This document shows positions 1 to 6,199 of a stretch of DNA of 8,900 nt, one piece after another (position 1 is the stretch's first letter; every line of letters begins with the position of its first letter). Source of the stretch: Azonexaceae bacterium. Its GTDB lineage: Bacteria; Pseudomonadota; Gammaproteobacteria; Burkholderiales; Rhodocyclaceae. The position numbers and the translations under genes are program-made. The stretch lies in contig SSTB01000148.1 of assembly GCA_009469665.1 (NCBI GenBank), forward strand, positions 1-8,900. The letters run 5' to 3'. A model generated the notes under the pieces. That model searched no databases, was not told the origin of the DNA, and worked only from the letters and a program-made list of their open reading frames with translations.

Positions 1-744
1 ATTCTCCGAGGCCACCTTCCAGGCGGCCACGCGGGGTTCGGCCATGAGCCGCAGGGCGACGTCGCGCACCAGGTCCTCGACGAACTTCGGGTTCTCGTAG
101 GCCCGTTCCGTCACCCATTTCTCGTCGGGCCGCTTGAGCAGCCCGAAAACCTCGCAGGACGCCTCCTCCTCGGCCAGCCGCACCAGTTCTTCGATGGACA
201 TGGGCTCCCGCAGGGTGGCTTCCAGGGTGATGTGGGAGCGCTGGTTGTGGGCGCCGTAGGCCGAAATCTTCTTGGAGCAGGGGCACAGGCTGGTAACGGG
301 CGCCACCACGCGGATCGCGACCTGCGGGCGTTCACCCTCGCGCTGGTCGGCGATCAGGGTGGTGTCGTAATCCAGCAGGCTGTCTACGCCGGACACCGGC
401 GCGGTCTTGCGTATGAAATAGGGAAAGGCCAGCTCGATGCGTCCGCTGCTGGCATCGAGGCGGCGCAGCATGCGGAAGAGAAGCTCGGGAAGGTGCTCGA
501 CGGACAACTCGTCGAGATGCTGTTCCAGCAACTCCACGAAGCGAGACATGTGGGTGCCCTTCACCTCGGAGGGCAGCCCCACGGTCATGGTCGCCGTGGC
601 GACGGTGGCGATGGATTCGCCGGTGGCGGTGCGCAAGCGCAGGGGGTAGCGCAGGCCCCTGACGCCCACATGCTGGATGGCGAGGGCGCGCTGGTCGGCG
701 AAGGATTGCACGTCGGGCAGGAAGAGGTGTTCGGGGGCGTTCAT
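1..744 (-). CDS. folE2: GTP cyclohydrolase FolE2 (type 2, COG1469 family), C-terminus cut by window edge
   Basis: This cytosolic enzyme converts GTP to 7,8-dihydroneopterin triphosphate, the first step to folate and other pterins. The 248 visible codons stay open to the window edge, so only a short C-terminal piece is missing (family about 260-270 residues). The metal/active-site signature is present: SLCPCSKK with Cys154, then AHNQRSH with His166, the same 12-residue Cys-to-His spacing I recall for the characterised Neisseria enzyme (Cys147/His159). The acidic segment YENPKFVED (216-224) follows. The ATG at 744 is preceded by AGGAG with 6-nt spacing. The gene starts 19 bp after the gpx stop codon on the same strand, so the two are probably cotranscribed. 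FolE2 often serves as a metal-flexible substitute for zinc-dependent FolE under zinc limitation, but no Zur-like box was recognised here. The upstream regulator suggests light or oxidative control instead. The family call is firm and the regulation is inferred. Confidence 0.96.
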   Translation of the reverse strand, partial: MNAPEHLFLPDVQSFADQRALAIQHVGVRGLRYPLRLRTATGESIATVATATMTVGLPSEVKGTHMSRFVELLEQHLDELSVEHLPELLFRMLRRLDASSGRIELAFPYFIRKTAPVSGVDSLLDYDTTLIADQREGERPQVAIRVVAPVTSLCPCSKKISAYGAHNQRSHITLEATLREPMSIEELVRLAEEEASCEVFGLLKRPDEKWVTERAYENPKFVEDLVRDVALRLMAEPRVAAWKVASEN

Positions 745-750
745 TGGGGG

Positions 751-755
751 CTCCT
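751..755 (-). promoter_or_regulatory. Ribosome binding site of folE2
   Basis: AGGAG on the minus strand lies 6 nt before the folE2 ATG at 744 and fixes that start. The gpx gene has the same AGGAG at the same spacing, so both genes of the pair should be translated well. Confidence 0.75.
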
Positions 756-763
756 GGGGCGGT

Positions 764-1318
764 TCAGTGAAGAAATTCGTCGATCTTCTGCACCAGCGCT
801 GGATCGTCGGGGCGCGTTGCGCTGGGGAAGGCCACCACGCGCCGGCCGTCGCGATCGATCAGATACTTGTGGAAATTCCATTGGGGGCTGCTGCCCGTCG
901 CCTTCGCCAGGGCGCGGTAGAAGGGGTTGGCATCGGCGCCGCGGACCACCGTCTTGCCGAGCATGGGAAACTCCACCCCGTAGGTCAGCCGGCAGAAGTC
1001 GGCAATTTCCTTTTCGCTGCCCGGCTCCTGTTCCCCGAAATCGTTGGACGGGAAGCCAAGGACGACCAGCCCCTGATCCTTGAGGCGGGCGTAGAGCTTT
1101 TCCAGGCCGTCGTACTGCGAGGTGTATCCGCAATAGCTGGCTGTATTCACCACCATCACCACTCGACCGGCGTATTGGCAGAGGGGCATGGGCTGGTTGT
1201 CCTGCAGCCTGGGGAAGGTGTGTTGCAGTAGCGGCGGGCAGGCGGCCATAGCTTGCCCGGCGACCAGGGCCAGGGTGAGGCCGACCCACCGGGTGCTGCG
1301 TAGGAACAGGTTTTTCAT
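764..1318 (-). CDS. Exported cysteine-type glutathione peroxidase (GPx/BtuE family)
   Basis: This 184-residue thiol peroxidase should reduce hydrogen or lipid peroxides using glutathione or thioredoxin. The N-terminus (MKNLF, basic residues, hydrophobic stretch 11-21, AMA at 23-25) is a signal peptide, placing the enzyme in the periplasm. MAAC at 24-27 leaves a lipoprotein possible, though it is a poor lipobox. The peroxidatic cysteine is Cys63 in [12 protein letters not shown]. The other tetrad residues are Gln97 in FGEQEPGS and Trp147-Asn148 in WNFHKYLID. Cys109 lies 46 residues after Cys63, the spacing of the resolving cysteine in yeast Gpx3, so a two-cysteine thioredoxin-type cycle is possible. 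The usual FPCNQ motif reads FPSND (Ser91, Asp93). The start at 1318 is set by AGGAG 6 nt upstream. The reading frame stays open further upstream, but that stretch is antisense to the regulator gene and is not coding. It is first in a probable operon with folE2, behind a CarH/LitR-type divergent regulator. Confidence 0.93.
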   Translation of the reverse strand: MKNLFLRSTRWVGLTLALVAGQAMAACPPLLQHTFPRLQDNQPMPLCQYAGRVVMVVNTASYCGYTSQYDGLEKLYARLKDQGLVVLGFPSNDFGEQEPGSEKEIADFCRLTYGVEFPMLGKTVVRGADANPFYRALAKATGSSPQWNFHKYLIDRDGRRVVAFPSATRPDDPALVQKIDEFLH

Positions 1319-1324
1319 GGGTCG

Positions 1325-1329
1325 CTCCT
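1325..1329 (-). promoter_or_regulatory. Ribosome binding site of the glutathione peroxidase gene
   Basis: AGGAG on the minus strand, 6 nt before ATG at 1318. It decides the start within a reading frame that runs open far upstream. It lies directly beside the inverted repeat at 1331-1345. Confidence 0.75.
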
Positions 1330-1330
1330 G

Positions 1331-1345
1331 TTTGTCCTGGACAAA
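1331..1345. promoter_or_regulatory. Inverted-repeat operator 1 (predicted site of the divergent MerR/B12 regulator)
   Basis: TTTGTCC-T-GGACAAA is a perfect 7+1+7 palindrome. It covers the predicted -35 hexamer of the regulator gene (1338-1343) and lies in the early transcribed region of gpx, just upstream of its ribosome binding site. It is the exact reverse complement of the core of the second repeat at 1405-1419. The repeat is seen directly. Its role as an operator for the adjacent regulator is inferred from position and symmetry. Confidence 0.75.
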
Positions 1346-1366
1346 ACCGTTGTTTGTTCGTACGAT
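1338..1366 (+). promoter_or_regulatory. Predicted sigma-70 promoter of the MerR/B12 regulator gene
   Basis: TGGACA (1338-1343, 5 of 6 to consensus) and TACGAT (1361-1366, 4 of 6) are separated by 17 bp. Transcription would start near 1373, giving a leader of about 48 nt. The -35 element lies inside operator 1, so a bound repressor would block it, which implies autoregulation. The -10 element overlaps the -10 of the oppositely directed gpx promoter, so the two promoters would also compete for polymerase. This is predicted from sequence only. Confidence 0.55.
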
Positions 1367-1390
1367 AGTGACGGAAAAGGTGTTTGTCAA
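1362..1390 (-). promoter_or_regulatory. Predicted sigma-70 promoter of the gpx-folE2 operon
   Basis: On the minus strand TTGACA (1390-1385, a perfect -35) and TATCGT (1367-1362, 4 of 6) are separated by 17 bp. Transcription would start near 1355, giving a leader of about 37 nt. The -35 element coincides with the first of three 11-bp-spaced TGT repeats (1384-1412), and operator 1 lies in the early transcribed region. Binding at either place would repress the operon. This is predicted from sequence only. Confidence 0.6.
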
Positions 1391-1412
1391 CGAAATGTTC
1401 ACTATTTGTCCA
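1384..1412. repeat. Three direct repeats at 11-bp pitch (CarH-like operator arrangement)
   Basis: TTGTCAA (1384-1390), ATGTTCA (1395-1401) and TTGTCCA (1406-1412) share a wTGTYmA pattern at exactly 11-bp intervals. CarH of Thermus binds three 11-bp direct repeats overlapping a -35 element, and this array likewise covers the gpx -35 hexamer. Its third unit is the left half of inverted repeat 2. Related TTTGT half-sites at 1331 and 1353 are 22 bp apart, twice that pitch. The half-sites are short, so some similarity could be chance. Confidence 0.5.
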
Positions 1413-1421
1413 GGACAAATA
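1403..1421. promoter_or_regulatory. Inverted-repeat operator 2, overlapping the regulator's ribosome binding site
   Basis: TATTTGTCCAGGACAAATA is a perfect 9+1+9 palindrome whose 15-bp core is the reverse complement of operator 1. The two centres (1338 and 1412) are 74 bp apart, close to seven helical turns, so both lie on about the same DNA face and could be bridged by a tetramer or a loop. The right half contains the AGGA that serves the regulator's ATG, and the last base is the A of that ATG. Assignment to the adjacent regulator is inferred. Confidence 0.75.
1412..1415 (+). promoter_or_regulatory. Ribosome binding site of the regulator gene, inside operator 2
   Basis: AGGA lies 5 nt before the ATG at 1421 and favours that start over the in-frame TTG at 1406, which sits inside the palindrome and has no ribosome binding site. 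The palindrome could also fold in the mRNA and mask this site. Confidence 0.65.
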
Positions 1422-2323
1422 TGGCTGAGCCAAAATTCAATATCGCCGTCGTCGAGCGCGACACCGGTTTGTCGAAGGACGTGTTGCGCATGTGGGAGCG
1501 TCGCTACGGGTTTCCCGTCCCGGAGCGCGACGGCAATGGCGAGCGCGCCTATTCGGCCGAGCAGGTGGATCGCCTGCGTCTGATCAAGCGGCTGATGGAC
1601 CAGGGCCACCGGCCGGGCAAGCTGATGGCCCTGCCCGGTGACGCCCTGGCCGATCTGGCGCCGCGCCACGGGCGAGAGGCTGTTGGGCAGACCGATGCGC
1701 CCGTCGAGCCACTGGACGATCTGATCGATGCCATCCGCCGTCACGATGGCGCGGCCTATCAGCAGGGGATGCAGCATCGCCTGGCCCGTCAGGGCTTGAT
1801 GCGTTTTGTCCTGGACACGGTGGCGCCGTTGACCCGACGGATTGGCGAGGCCTGGGAGGATGGCAGCCTGGAAGTGTTCGAGGAACATCTGTTCACTGAA
1901 CTCACCAAGCGCCTGCTGCGGCAGGCGATCGCTGGCCTGCCGACGGGCGGCGGACCGCGCGTCCTGCTGACCAGCGTGCCCGAGGAGCCGCACATGCTCG
2001 GCCTCCTCATGGTGGAAACCCTGCTGGCCCTTGAAGGGGCAGAGTGCGTTCCGCTCGGTACCGAGATGCCACTGCTTGAAATCGCCAGAGCAGCGGAAGC
2101 CCACCAGGCGGATATCGTCGCCCTGTCCTTCTCGGTGGCCTTTCCGCAGCGGCATGTAACTGGGGTGCTGCAGCAACTGCGCCAGATCCTGGCGCCACGG
2201 GTCGACCTCTGGGTAGGGGGAATGGGAGTCCGCCGCTTGGCCGTGGCTGCGGGTGTGGTTCCGTTACCGACCCTGGAGGCAGCCCTTTCGGCCTTGAATG
2301 CATGGCGAGCCGAGCACCCCTGA
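1421..2323 (+). CDS. MerR-family transcriptional regulator with cobalamin-binding domain (CarH/LitR type)
   Basis: This 300-residue DNA-binding protein resembles the adenosylcobalamin photoreceptor repressors CarH and LitR. Residues about 6-72 form the MerR winged helix, with the recognition signature LRMWERRYGFP and RAYS. Residues about 95-165 match the helical cap and carry W145-x9-E155-H156, the W-x9-EH motif that caps the adenosyl group in CarH. Residues about 172-295 form the Rossmann-like B12 domain with EPHMLG (His191 as lower axial ligand), GTEMP, ALSFS and a GG turn near 270. The W145-to-His191 distance is 46, as in Thermus CarH (W131 to H177). Unlike Thermus CarH, the residue after the tryptophan is Glu146, not the histidine (H132) that ligates cobalt after illumination. 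The ATG at 1421 was chosen for its AGGA. The gene is divergent from gpx-folE2, and its control region implies autorepression. Light sensing is inferred; a redox or B12-level sensor is an alternative. Confidence 0.93.
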   Translation: MAEPKFNIAVVERDTGLSKDVLRMWERRYGFPVPERDGNGERAYSAEQVDRLRLIKRLMDQGHRPGKLMALPGDALADLAPRHGREAVGQTDAPVEPLDDLIDAIRRHDGAAYQQGMQHRLARQGLMRFVLDTVAPLTRRIGEAWEDGSLEVFEEHLFTELTKRLLRQAIAGLPTGGGPRVLLTSVPEEPHMLGLLMVETLLALEGAECVPLGTEMPLLEIARAAEAHQADIVALSFSVAFPQRHVTGVLQQLRQILAPRVDLWVGGMGVRRLAVAAGVVPLPTLEAALSALNAWRAEHP

Positions 2324-2476
2324 GAAAGTGACCCGGGAGAAACTCGGAAGCGGGGCCTTCGCTTTGTTGCGGGTGCCAGAACCATCGGGAGCGTTTGTTG
2401 CCGGAGCAGGGTGCTGCCCAGTAGGGTCTGACTGCCGATCTGCTACCATTCTGCCCCTCAGTTCCCGCGCTTCCCC

Positions 2477-4402
2477 TTGTCCTCCCTCGCTCCCTTCTTC
2501 GCTCCCGATGGCCCGCTGGCAGCGGCCATTCCCGGCTATCGCGTGCGCGGGCAGCAGGTGGACATGGCCGAACGCATCGCCGCAGCCATCGAGCGGCATG
2601 CCGTATTCGTGGCCGAGGCCGGAACCGGCACAGGCAAGACCTTCGCGTACCTGGTACCGGCTCTGCAGTCAGGGGGCAAGGTCATCGTGTCCACGGGGAC
2701 CAAAACGCTGCAGGACCAGCTTTTCACCAAGGACATCCCGACCGTGCGCCAGGCCTTGGGCGCCCCCCTGCGGGTCGCACTGCTCAAGGGGCGCGCCAAT
2801 TATGTGTGTCCCTACCATCTGCAACACGCCCTGGCCGACGGCCGCTTCCACAGCCGCCAGGATGCAGCCGACGCCCGCCGCATTGCCGCCTTTGCCAAAC
2901 TGACCCGCAGCGGAGACAAGGCGGAATGCCACGAGGTTTCCGAATACTCGCCGGTCTGGAACGCGGCGACCTCCACCCGGGAGAACTGTCTCGGGCAGGA
3001 ATGTCCCGAGGTCAAGGGCTGCTTCGTCCTCCAGGCGCGGCGGGAGGCTCTGGCGGCCGATCTGGTGGTGGTCAATCACCACCTTTTCTTTGCCGACGTG
3101 ATGCTGCGCGACGAGGGCACGGCCGAACTGCTACCGGCCTGCAACACCGTCATTTTCGACGAGGCCCACCAGTTGCCCGAGGTGGCCACCCTGTTCTTCG
3201 GCACCTCGGTTTCCTCGGCGCAGGTTCTCGATCTGGCTCGGGATGCCCGTTCGGAAGGGCTGCTCCATGCCCGCGACTGCCTCGATCTGCCCGAGGCCAG
3301 CCGTCGCCTCGAAAAGGCAGCCAAGGATTTGCGCCTCTCGGTCGGCGTCGAGACCGGCCGCTTCGCCGCGCCCCAACTGGAGGAGCGGCCGGAATTCGCC
3401 CCTGCCCTGGCTGCTCTCCTCAGCGAACTGGAACAATTCTCCTCCCTGTTGCAGACCCAGGCCGAACGTGCCGAGGGCCTGGAAAACTGCTGGCAGCGAG
3501 CCCTGGAACTCACCGCCCGGCTGGATGCCTGGCGCAAGCCGGGGGAGGGTGGCACGGTACGTTGGGCCGAGGCCTTCAGCCAGTCCCTGCAACTGAACCT
3601 GACCCCCTTGGACGTGGCGGATATTTTCAAGAAGCAGATGGGGGGCCACCCGCGGGCCTGGATATTCACTTCCGCCACCCTGGCCGTGCAGGGCAATTTC
3701 GCCCACTACTGCGGTGAATTGGGTCTGGGCGAACCGGACACCGGCTGCTGGCACAGCCCCTTTGATTTCGGCCGGCAGGCGGTTCTCTACGCGCCCCTGG
3801 GCCTGCCGGACCCCAACTCGCCCCGGTTTACCGAAGCGGTGGTGGAGGCGGCCTTTCCCGTGCTGCGGGCGGCCGGCGGAAGGGCCTTCTTTCTCTGCAC
3901 CAGCCTGCGGGCCATGCGCCGGGTGCACGAATTGCTCAAGGGACGGCTGGAGGACGAGGGCTTGGATTTTCCGCTCCTGCTGCAAGGGGAGGGAAGCAAG
4001 AACGATCTTCTGGAGCGCTTTCGCCGCGCCGGCAACGCCGTCCTGGTGGGCAGCCAGAGCTTCTGGGAGGGCGTGGATGTGCGGGGCGAGGCGCTTTCCC
4101 TGGTGGTCATCGACAAGCTCCCCTTCGCGGCGCCCGACGACCCAGTGTTGGCCGCCCGCATCGACCAGCTCAAGCGCCAGGGCCGCAATGCCTTCATGGA
4201 ATATCAGCTGCCCAAGGCGGTCATTAACGTGAAGCAGGGGGCCGGGCGGCTGATCCGGGACGAAAGCGACCGGGGCGTGCTGATGATCTGCGACCCGCGT
4301 CTCATCTCGAAACCCTACGGCCGCCGGGTGTGGCAGAGCCTTCCGCCCATGAAGCGCAGCCGGGAGCTTTCCGAAGTGCAGGCCTTTTTCGCCACGCCAT
4401 GA
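2477..4402 (+). CDS. DinG/YoaA-like ATP-dependent DNA helicase with iron-sulfur cluster (XPD-like, SF2)
   Basis: This 641-residue helicase should unwind DNA 5' to 3' in repair or at stalled forks. Its length fits YoaA (about 636) better than E. coli DinG (about 716). Visible parts are a Q-motif-like segment (YRVRGQQVDMA, 21-31), Walker A EAGTGTGKT (47-55), and the STGTKTLQDQL segment (72-82). Four iron-sulfur cysteines follow (C111, C171, C176, C182), then the DEAH box (228-231), SATL (399-402), the GSQSFWEGVD motif (525-534), and motif VI with R591 and R594 in QGAGRLIR. The start is TTG at 2477: the frame opens after a stop at 2429, no ATG or GTG precedes the conserved N-terminal segment, and the first ATG at 2564 would delete it. 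No good ribosome binding site is seen. Its TGA overlaps the next gene's ATG. The 153 bp upstream, after the regulator, holds no gene and no convincing terminator. Confidence 0.93.
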   Translation: MSSLAPFFAPDGPLAAAIPGYRVRGQQVDMAERIAAAIERHAVFVAEAGTGTGKTFAYLVPALQSGGKVIVSTGTKTLQDQLFTKDIPTVRQALGAPLRVALLKGRANYVCPYHLQHALADGRFHSRQDAADARRIAAFAKLTRSGDKAECHEVSEYSPVWNAATSTRENCLGQECPEVKGCFVLQARREALAADLVVVNHHLFFADVMLRDEGTAELLPACNTVIFDEAHQLPEVATLFFGTSVSSAQVLDLARDARSEGLLHARDCLDLPEASRRLEKAAKDLRLSVGVETGRFAAPQLEERPEFAPALAALLSELEQFSSLLQTQAERAEGLENCWQRALELTARLDAWRKPGEGGTVRWAEAFSQSLQLNLTPLDVADIFKKQMGGHPRAWIFTSATLAVQGNFAHYCGELGLGEPDTGCWHSPFDFGRQAVLYAPLGLPDPNSPRFTEAVVEAAFPVLRAAGGRAFFLCTSLRAMRRVHELLKGRLEDEGLDFPLLLQGEGSKNDLLERFRRAGNAVLVGSQSFWEGVDVRGEALSLVVIDKLPFAAPDDPVLAARIDQLKRQGRNAFMEYQLPKAVINVKQGAGRLIRDESDRGVLMICDPRLISKPYGRRVWQSLPPMKRSRELSEVQAFFATP

Positions 4403-5706
4403 GCCAGATTTCCGGGCTTCGCTCTGATTCTCCGGCGGATTGCCACGCCGCGGCGGCAGCGCTCAATCGCGACTGCGCCTGCCTCTCGGTCGACCGCAAG
4501 GTTCTGGCTGCGGCGCTGGCGGCGGGTGGCATCGACGCCGTCGCCCTGGCCGGGAGTCGCCCCCACCTCTTTTCCGACACCGTGGTCTTCGTGGGAGAAA
4601 AGAGTCTCCAACGCATGGCCGATCTGGTGGCAGCGGTGGAAACCGTGGTGGCCCTCCCCGCATGGCAGGCCAGCGTCCTGGCCCGTTCGCCGGCCATCGC
4701 CAGTCACCCTGTAGTCCATCCCGGGGTATTTCTCGGCTTCGATTTCCACCTGGACGACGACGGACCGCGCCTCATTGAAATCAACACCAATGCCGGCGGT
4801 GGTTTGCTCAACGTCCATCTTGCCGGAGCCCAGCGGAGCTGCTGTGGCCCAGTGGCCCCCCGACTGCCCGATCCTGCCGTCGTCGAAGCTGATTTCCTCG
4901 CCATGTTCCTCGCCGAGTGGCGTGCCATGCGGGGGGCAGCTCCCTTGCGACGGGTCGCCATCGTGGACGAAACACCGGCCGACCAATACCTGGCCCCGGA
5001 ATTCGAACTTTTTCGCCGCTTCTTTCAGGAAGCGGGAATCGCGGCCGTGATCGCCGACCCGCAGGATCTGAGCTGGGACGGCCAGGAGTTGCGCTGCCAG
5101 AATGAGGCGGTGGATCTGGTCTATAACCGACTGACGGACTTCGACCTCGACGAAACGGCCCACGCAGCCCTTCGCCACGCCTACCTGGCCGAAGCCGTCG
5201 TGCTTACCCCCCATCCCCGGGCCCATGCGCTCTACGCCGACAAGCGCAATCTCATCCTCCTGTCGGATGCGACTGCCCTGGACGAAATGGGCGTTCCGGC
5301 GGAAACGCGGGACATCCTTCTGGCCACGGTTCCCCTCACAGTGGCCGTGACGGCCGACGGCGCGGAGCGCTTCTGGAGCGAGCGTCGCCGCTGGTTCTTC
5401 AAGCCCGCCGCGGGATTCGGCAGTCGCGCCGCCTACCGGGGCGACAAGCTCACCCGGCGCGTCTTCGAGCAGATCCTGGCGGGAGATTACATCGCCCAGG
5501 CCATCGTCCCGCCCTCGGAGCGCCGGGTGCACGTCGGCACGGCCCCCCAGGATCTCAAGCTCGACCTGCGCTGCTACGCCTATGCGGGCCGGGTGCAACT
5601 GGTGGCGGCCCGTCTTTATCAGGGACAGACCACGAATTTCCGTACGCCGGGCGGGGGCTTTGCGGCGGTGGTGCCCGTCTCCGGCCACAGTACAATCGCC
5701 CCATGA
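4399..5706 (+). CDS. Uncharacterised ATP-grasp-like enzyme, apparently circularly permuted (glutathione-synthetase-like motif order)
   Basis: This is a 435-residue protein of unknown function, probably an ATP-dependent carboxylate-amine or related ligase. Motifs in order: GFDFHLDDDGPRLIEINTNAGG (split here as GFDFHLDDDGP then LIEINTNAGG, 125-134, with E127 and N129 as likely metal ligands), LVYNRLTDFD (240-249), WFFKPAAGFGSRAAYRG (lysine 335, glycine-rich loop 339-341), LKLDLRCYAY (386-395), and LYQGQTTNFRTPGGGF (406-421). An E-x-N metal motif normally ends an ATP-grasp domain, while the Lys-Pro/glycine-loop element begins it. Here the order is reversed, as in eukaryotic glutathione synthetase, which supports a circular permutation. 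The N-terminal third is less distinctive. The ATG at 4399 overlaps the helicase stop (ATGA); a GTG at 4330 would give a 69-nt overlap and is less likely. Its own stop overlaps the mobB start (ATGA), so the three genes look translationally coupled. The substrate is unknown. Codon style matches its neighbours, so there is no sign of recent transfer. Confidence 0.72.
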   Translation: MSQISGLRSDSPADCHAAAAALNRDCACLSVDRKVLAAALAAGGIDAVALAGSRPHLFSDTVVFVGEKSLQRMADLVAAVETVVALPAWQASVLARSPAIASHPVVHPGVFLGFDFHLDDDGPRLIEINTNAGGGLLNVHLAGAQRSCCGPVAPRLPDPAVVEADFLAMFLAEWRAMRGAAPLRRVAIVDETPADQYLAPEFELFRRFFQEAGIAAVIADPQDLSWDGQELRCQNEAVDLVYNRLTDFDLDETAHAALRHAYLAEAVVLTPHPRAHALYADKRNLILLSDATALDEMGVPAETRDILLATVPLTVAVTADGAERFWSERRRWFFKPAAGFGSRAAYRGDKLTRRVFEQILAGDYIAQAIVPPSERRVHVGTAPQDLKLDLRCYAYAGRVQLVAARLYQGQTTNFRTPGGGFAAVVPVSGHSTIAP

Positions 5707-6194
5707 AAGTATTCGCCATCGCCGGCTACTCGGGTTCCGGCAAAACCACCCTTCTGGAAAAAGTCATTCCCTGCCTGACCGGCCGCGGATTGAAGGTTTC
5801 CGTCATCAAACACACCCACCACGGCTTCGACATCGACCGCCCGGGCAAGGATTCCTACCGCCACCGGGAGGCGGGGGCCAATGAGGTGATGATCGCCTGC
5901 GGCGTGCGCTGGGCCCTGATGAAGGAACTGCGGGAAGCGCCCGAACCCTGCCTGGACGATCTACTGGCCCGTCTGGAGCCTTGCGATCTGGTGCTGGTGG
6001 AGGGCTTCAAGCGCGAGCCCATCCCCAAGGTGGAGGTGTACCGCCCGGCCAACGGCAAACCGCCCCTCTACCCGGAATGGCCGGACGTGGTGGCCGTGGC
6101 CACCGAAGGCCCGCTGGATACCCCCTTGCCCCAGCTTCCCATCAATGACCCGGAGGCGGTGGCCGCCTTCATCGTCGATTACCTCAAGCTCTGA
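5703..6194 (+). CDS. mobB: Molybdopterin-guanine dinucleotide biosynthesis adaptor protein MobB
   Basis: This 163-residue cytosolic P-loop GTPase is the accessory partner of MobA in attaching GMP to molybdopterin. It is not essential in E. coli but is thought to help cofactor delivery. The Walker A loop GYSGSGKTT is at residues 8-16. The family-typical SVIKHTHHGFDID and PGKDSYRHREAGA follow, then the LVLVEGFKREPIPKVEVYR segment with the glutamate and lysine typical of MobB. The length is normal for the family. The ATG at 5703 overlaps the upstream TGA by four bases, and moeA begins 5 nt after its stop. No mobA is in the window, so the nucleotide transferase must be encoded elsewhere if guanine dinucleotide cofactor is made. 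Confidence 0.95.
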   Translation: MKVFAIAGYSGSGKTTLLEKVIPCLTGRGLKVSVIKHTHHGFDIDRPGKDSYRHREAGANEVMIACGVRWALMKELREAPEPCLDDLLARLEPCDLVLVEGFKREPIPKVEVYRPANGKPPLYPEWPDVVAVATEGPLDTPLPQLPINDPEAVAAFIVDYLKL

Positions 6195-6199
6195 CGCCC

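Noticed and set aside
1..744. Zur-type zinc control of folE2, often seen for this enzyme.
   Set aside because: No AT-rich Zur-like palindrome was recognised upstream. The gene follows gpx and appears to share its promoter.
232..1083. A 283-codon plus-strand frame across folE2 and gpx.
   Set aside because: It is antisense to two genes with clear family motifs and shows no motif of its own.
1358..1365. Eight-base palindrome TCGTACGA between the two operators.
   Set aside because: It is short, unrelated to the TTTGTCC repeats, and not at the midpoint of the dyad. It is probably a chance consequence of the overlapping -10 elements.
1319..2176. Minus-strand upstream extension of the gpx frame, giving a 470-residue protein.
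   Set aside because: It runs antisense through the regulator gene and the promoter region. A signal peptide and an AGGAG ribosome binding site place the real start at 1318.
2324..2476. Possible terminator after the regulator gene and a -10-like TACCAT (2444-2449) before the helicase gene.
   Set aside because: The hairpins are weak and lack a T-run. No -35-like hexamer lies at the right distance, so neither site can be supported. I see no gene here.
4315..5688. A 457-codon open frame on the minus strand, antisense to almost the whole ATP-grasp gene.
   Set aside because: It mirrors the plus-strand gene, has no recognisable motifs, and its plus-strand partner is supported by ATGA overlaps on both sides. 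Long antisense frames are common in high-GC DNA.
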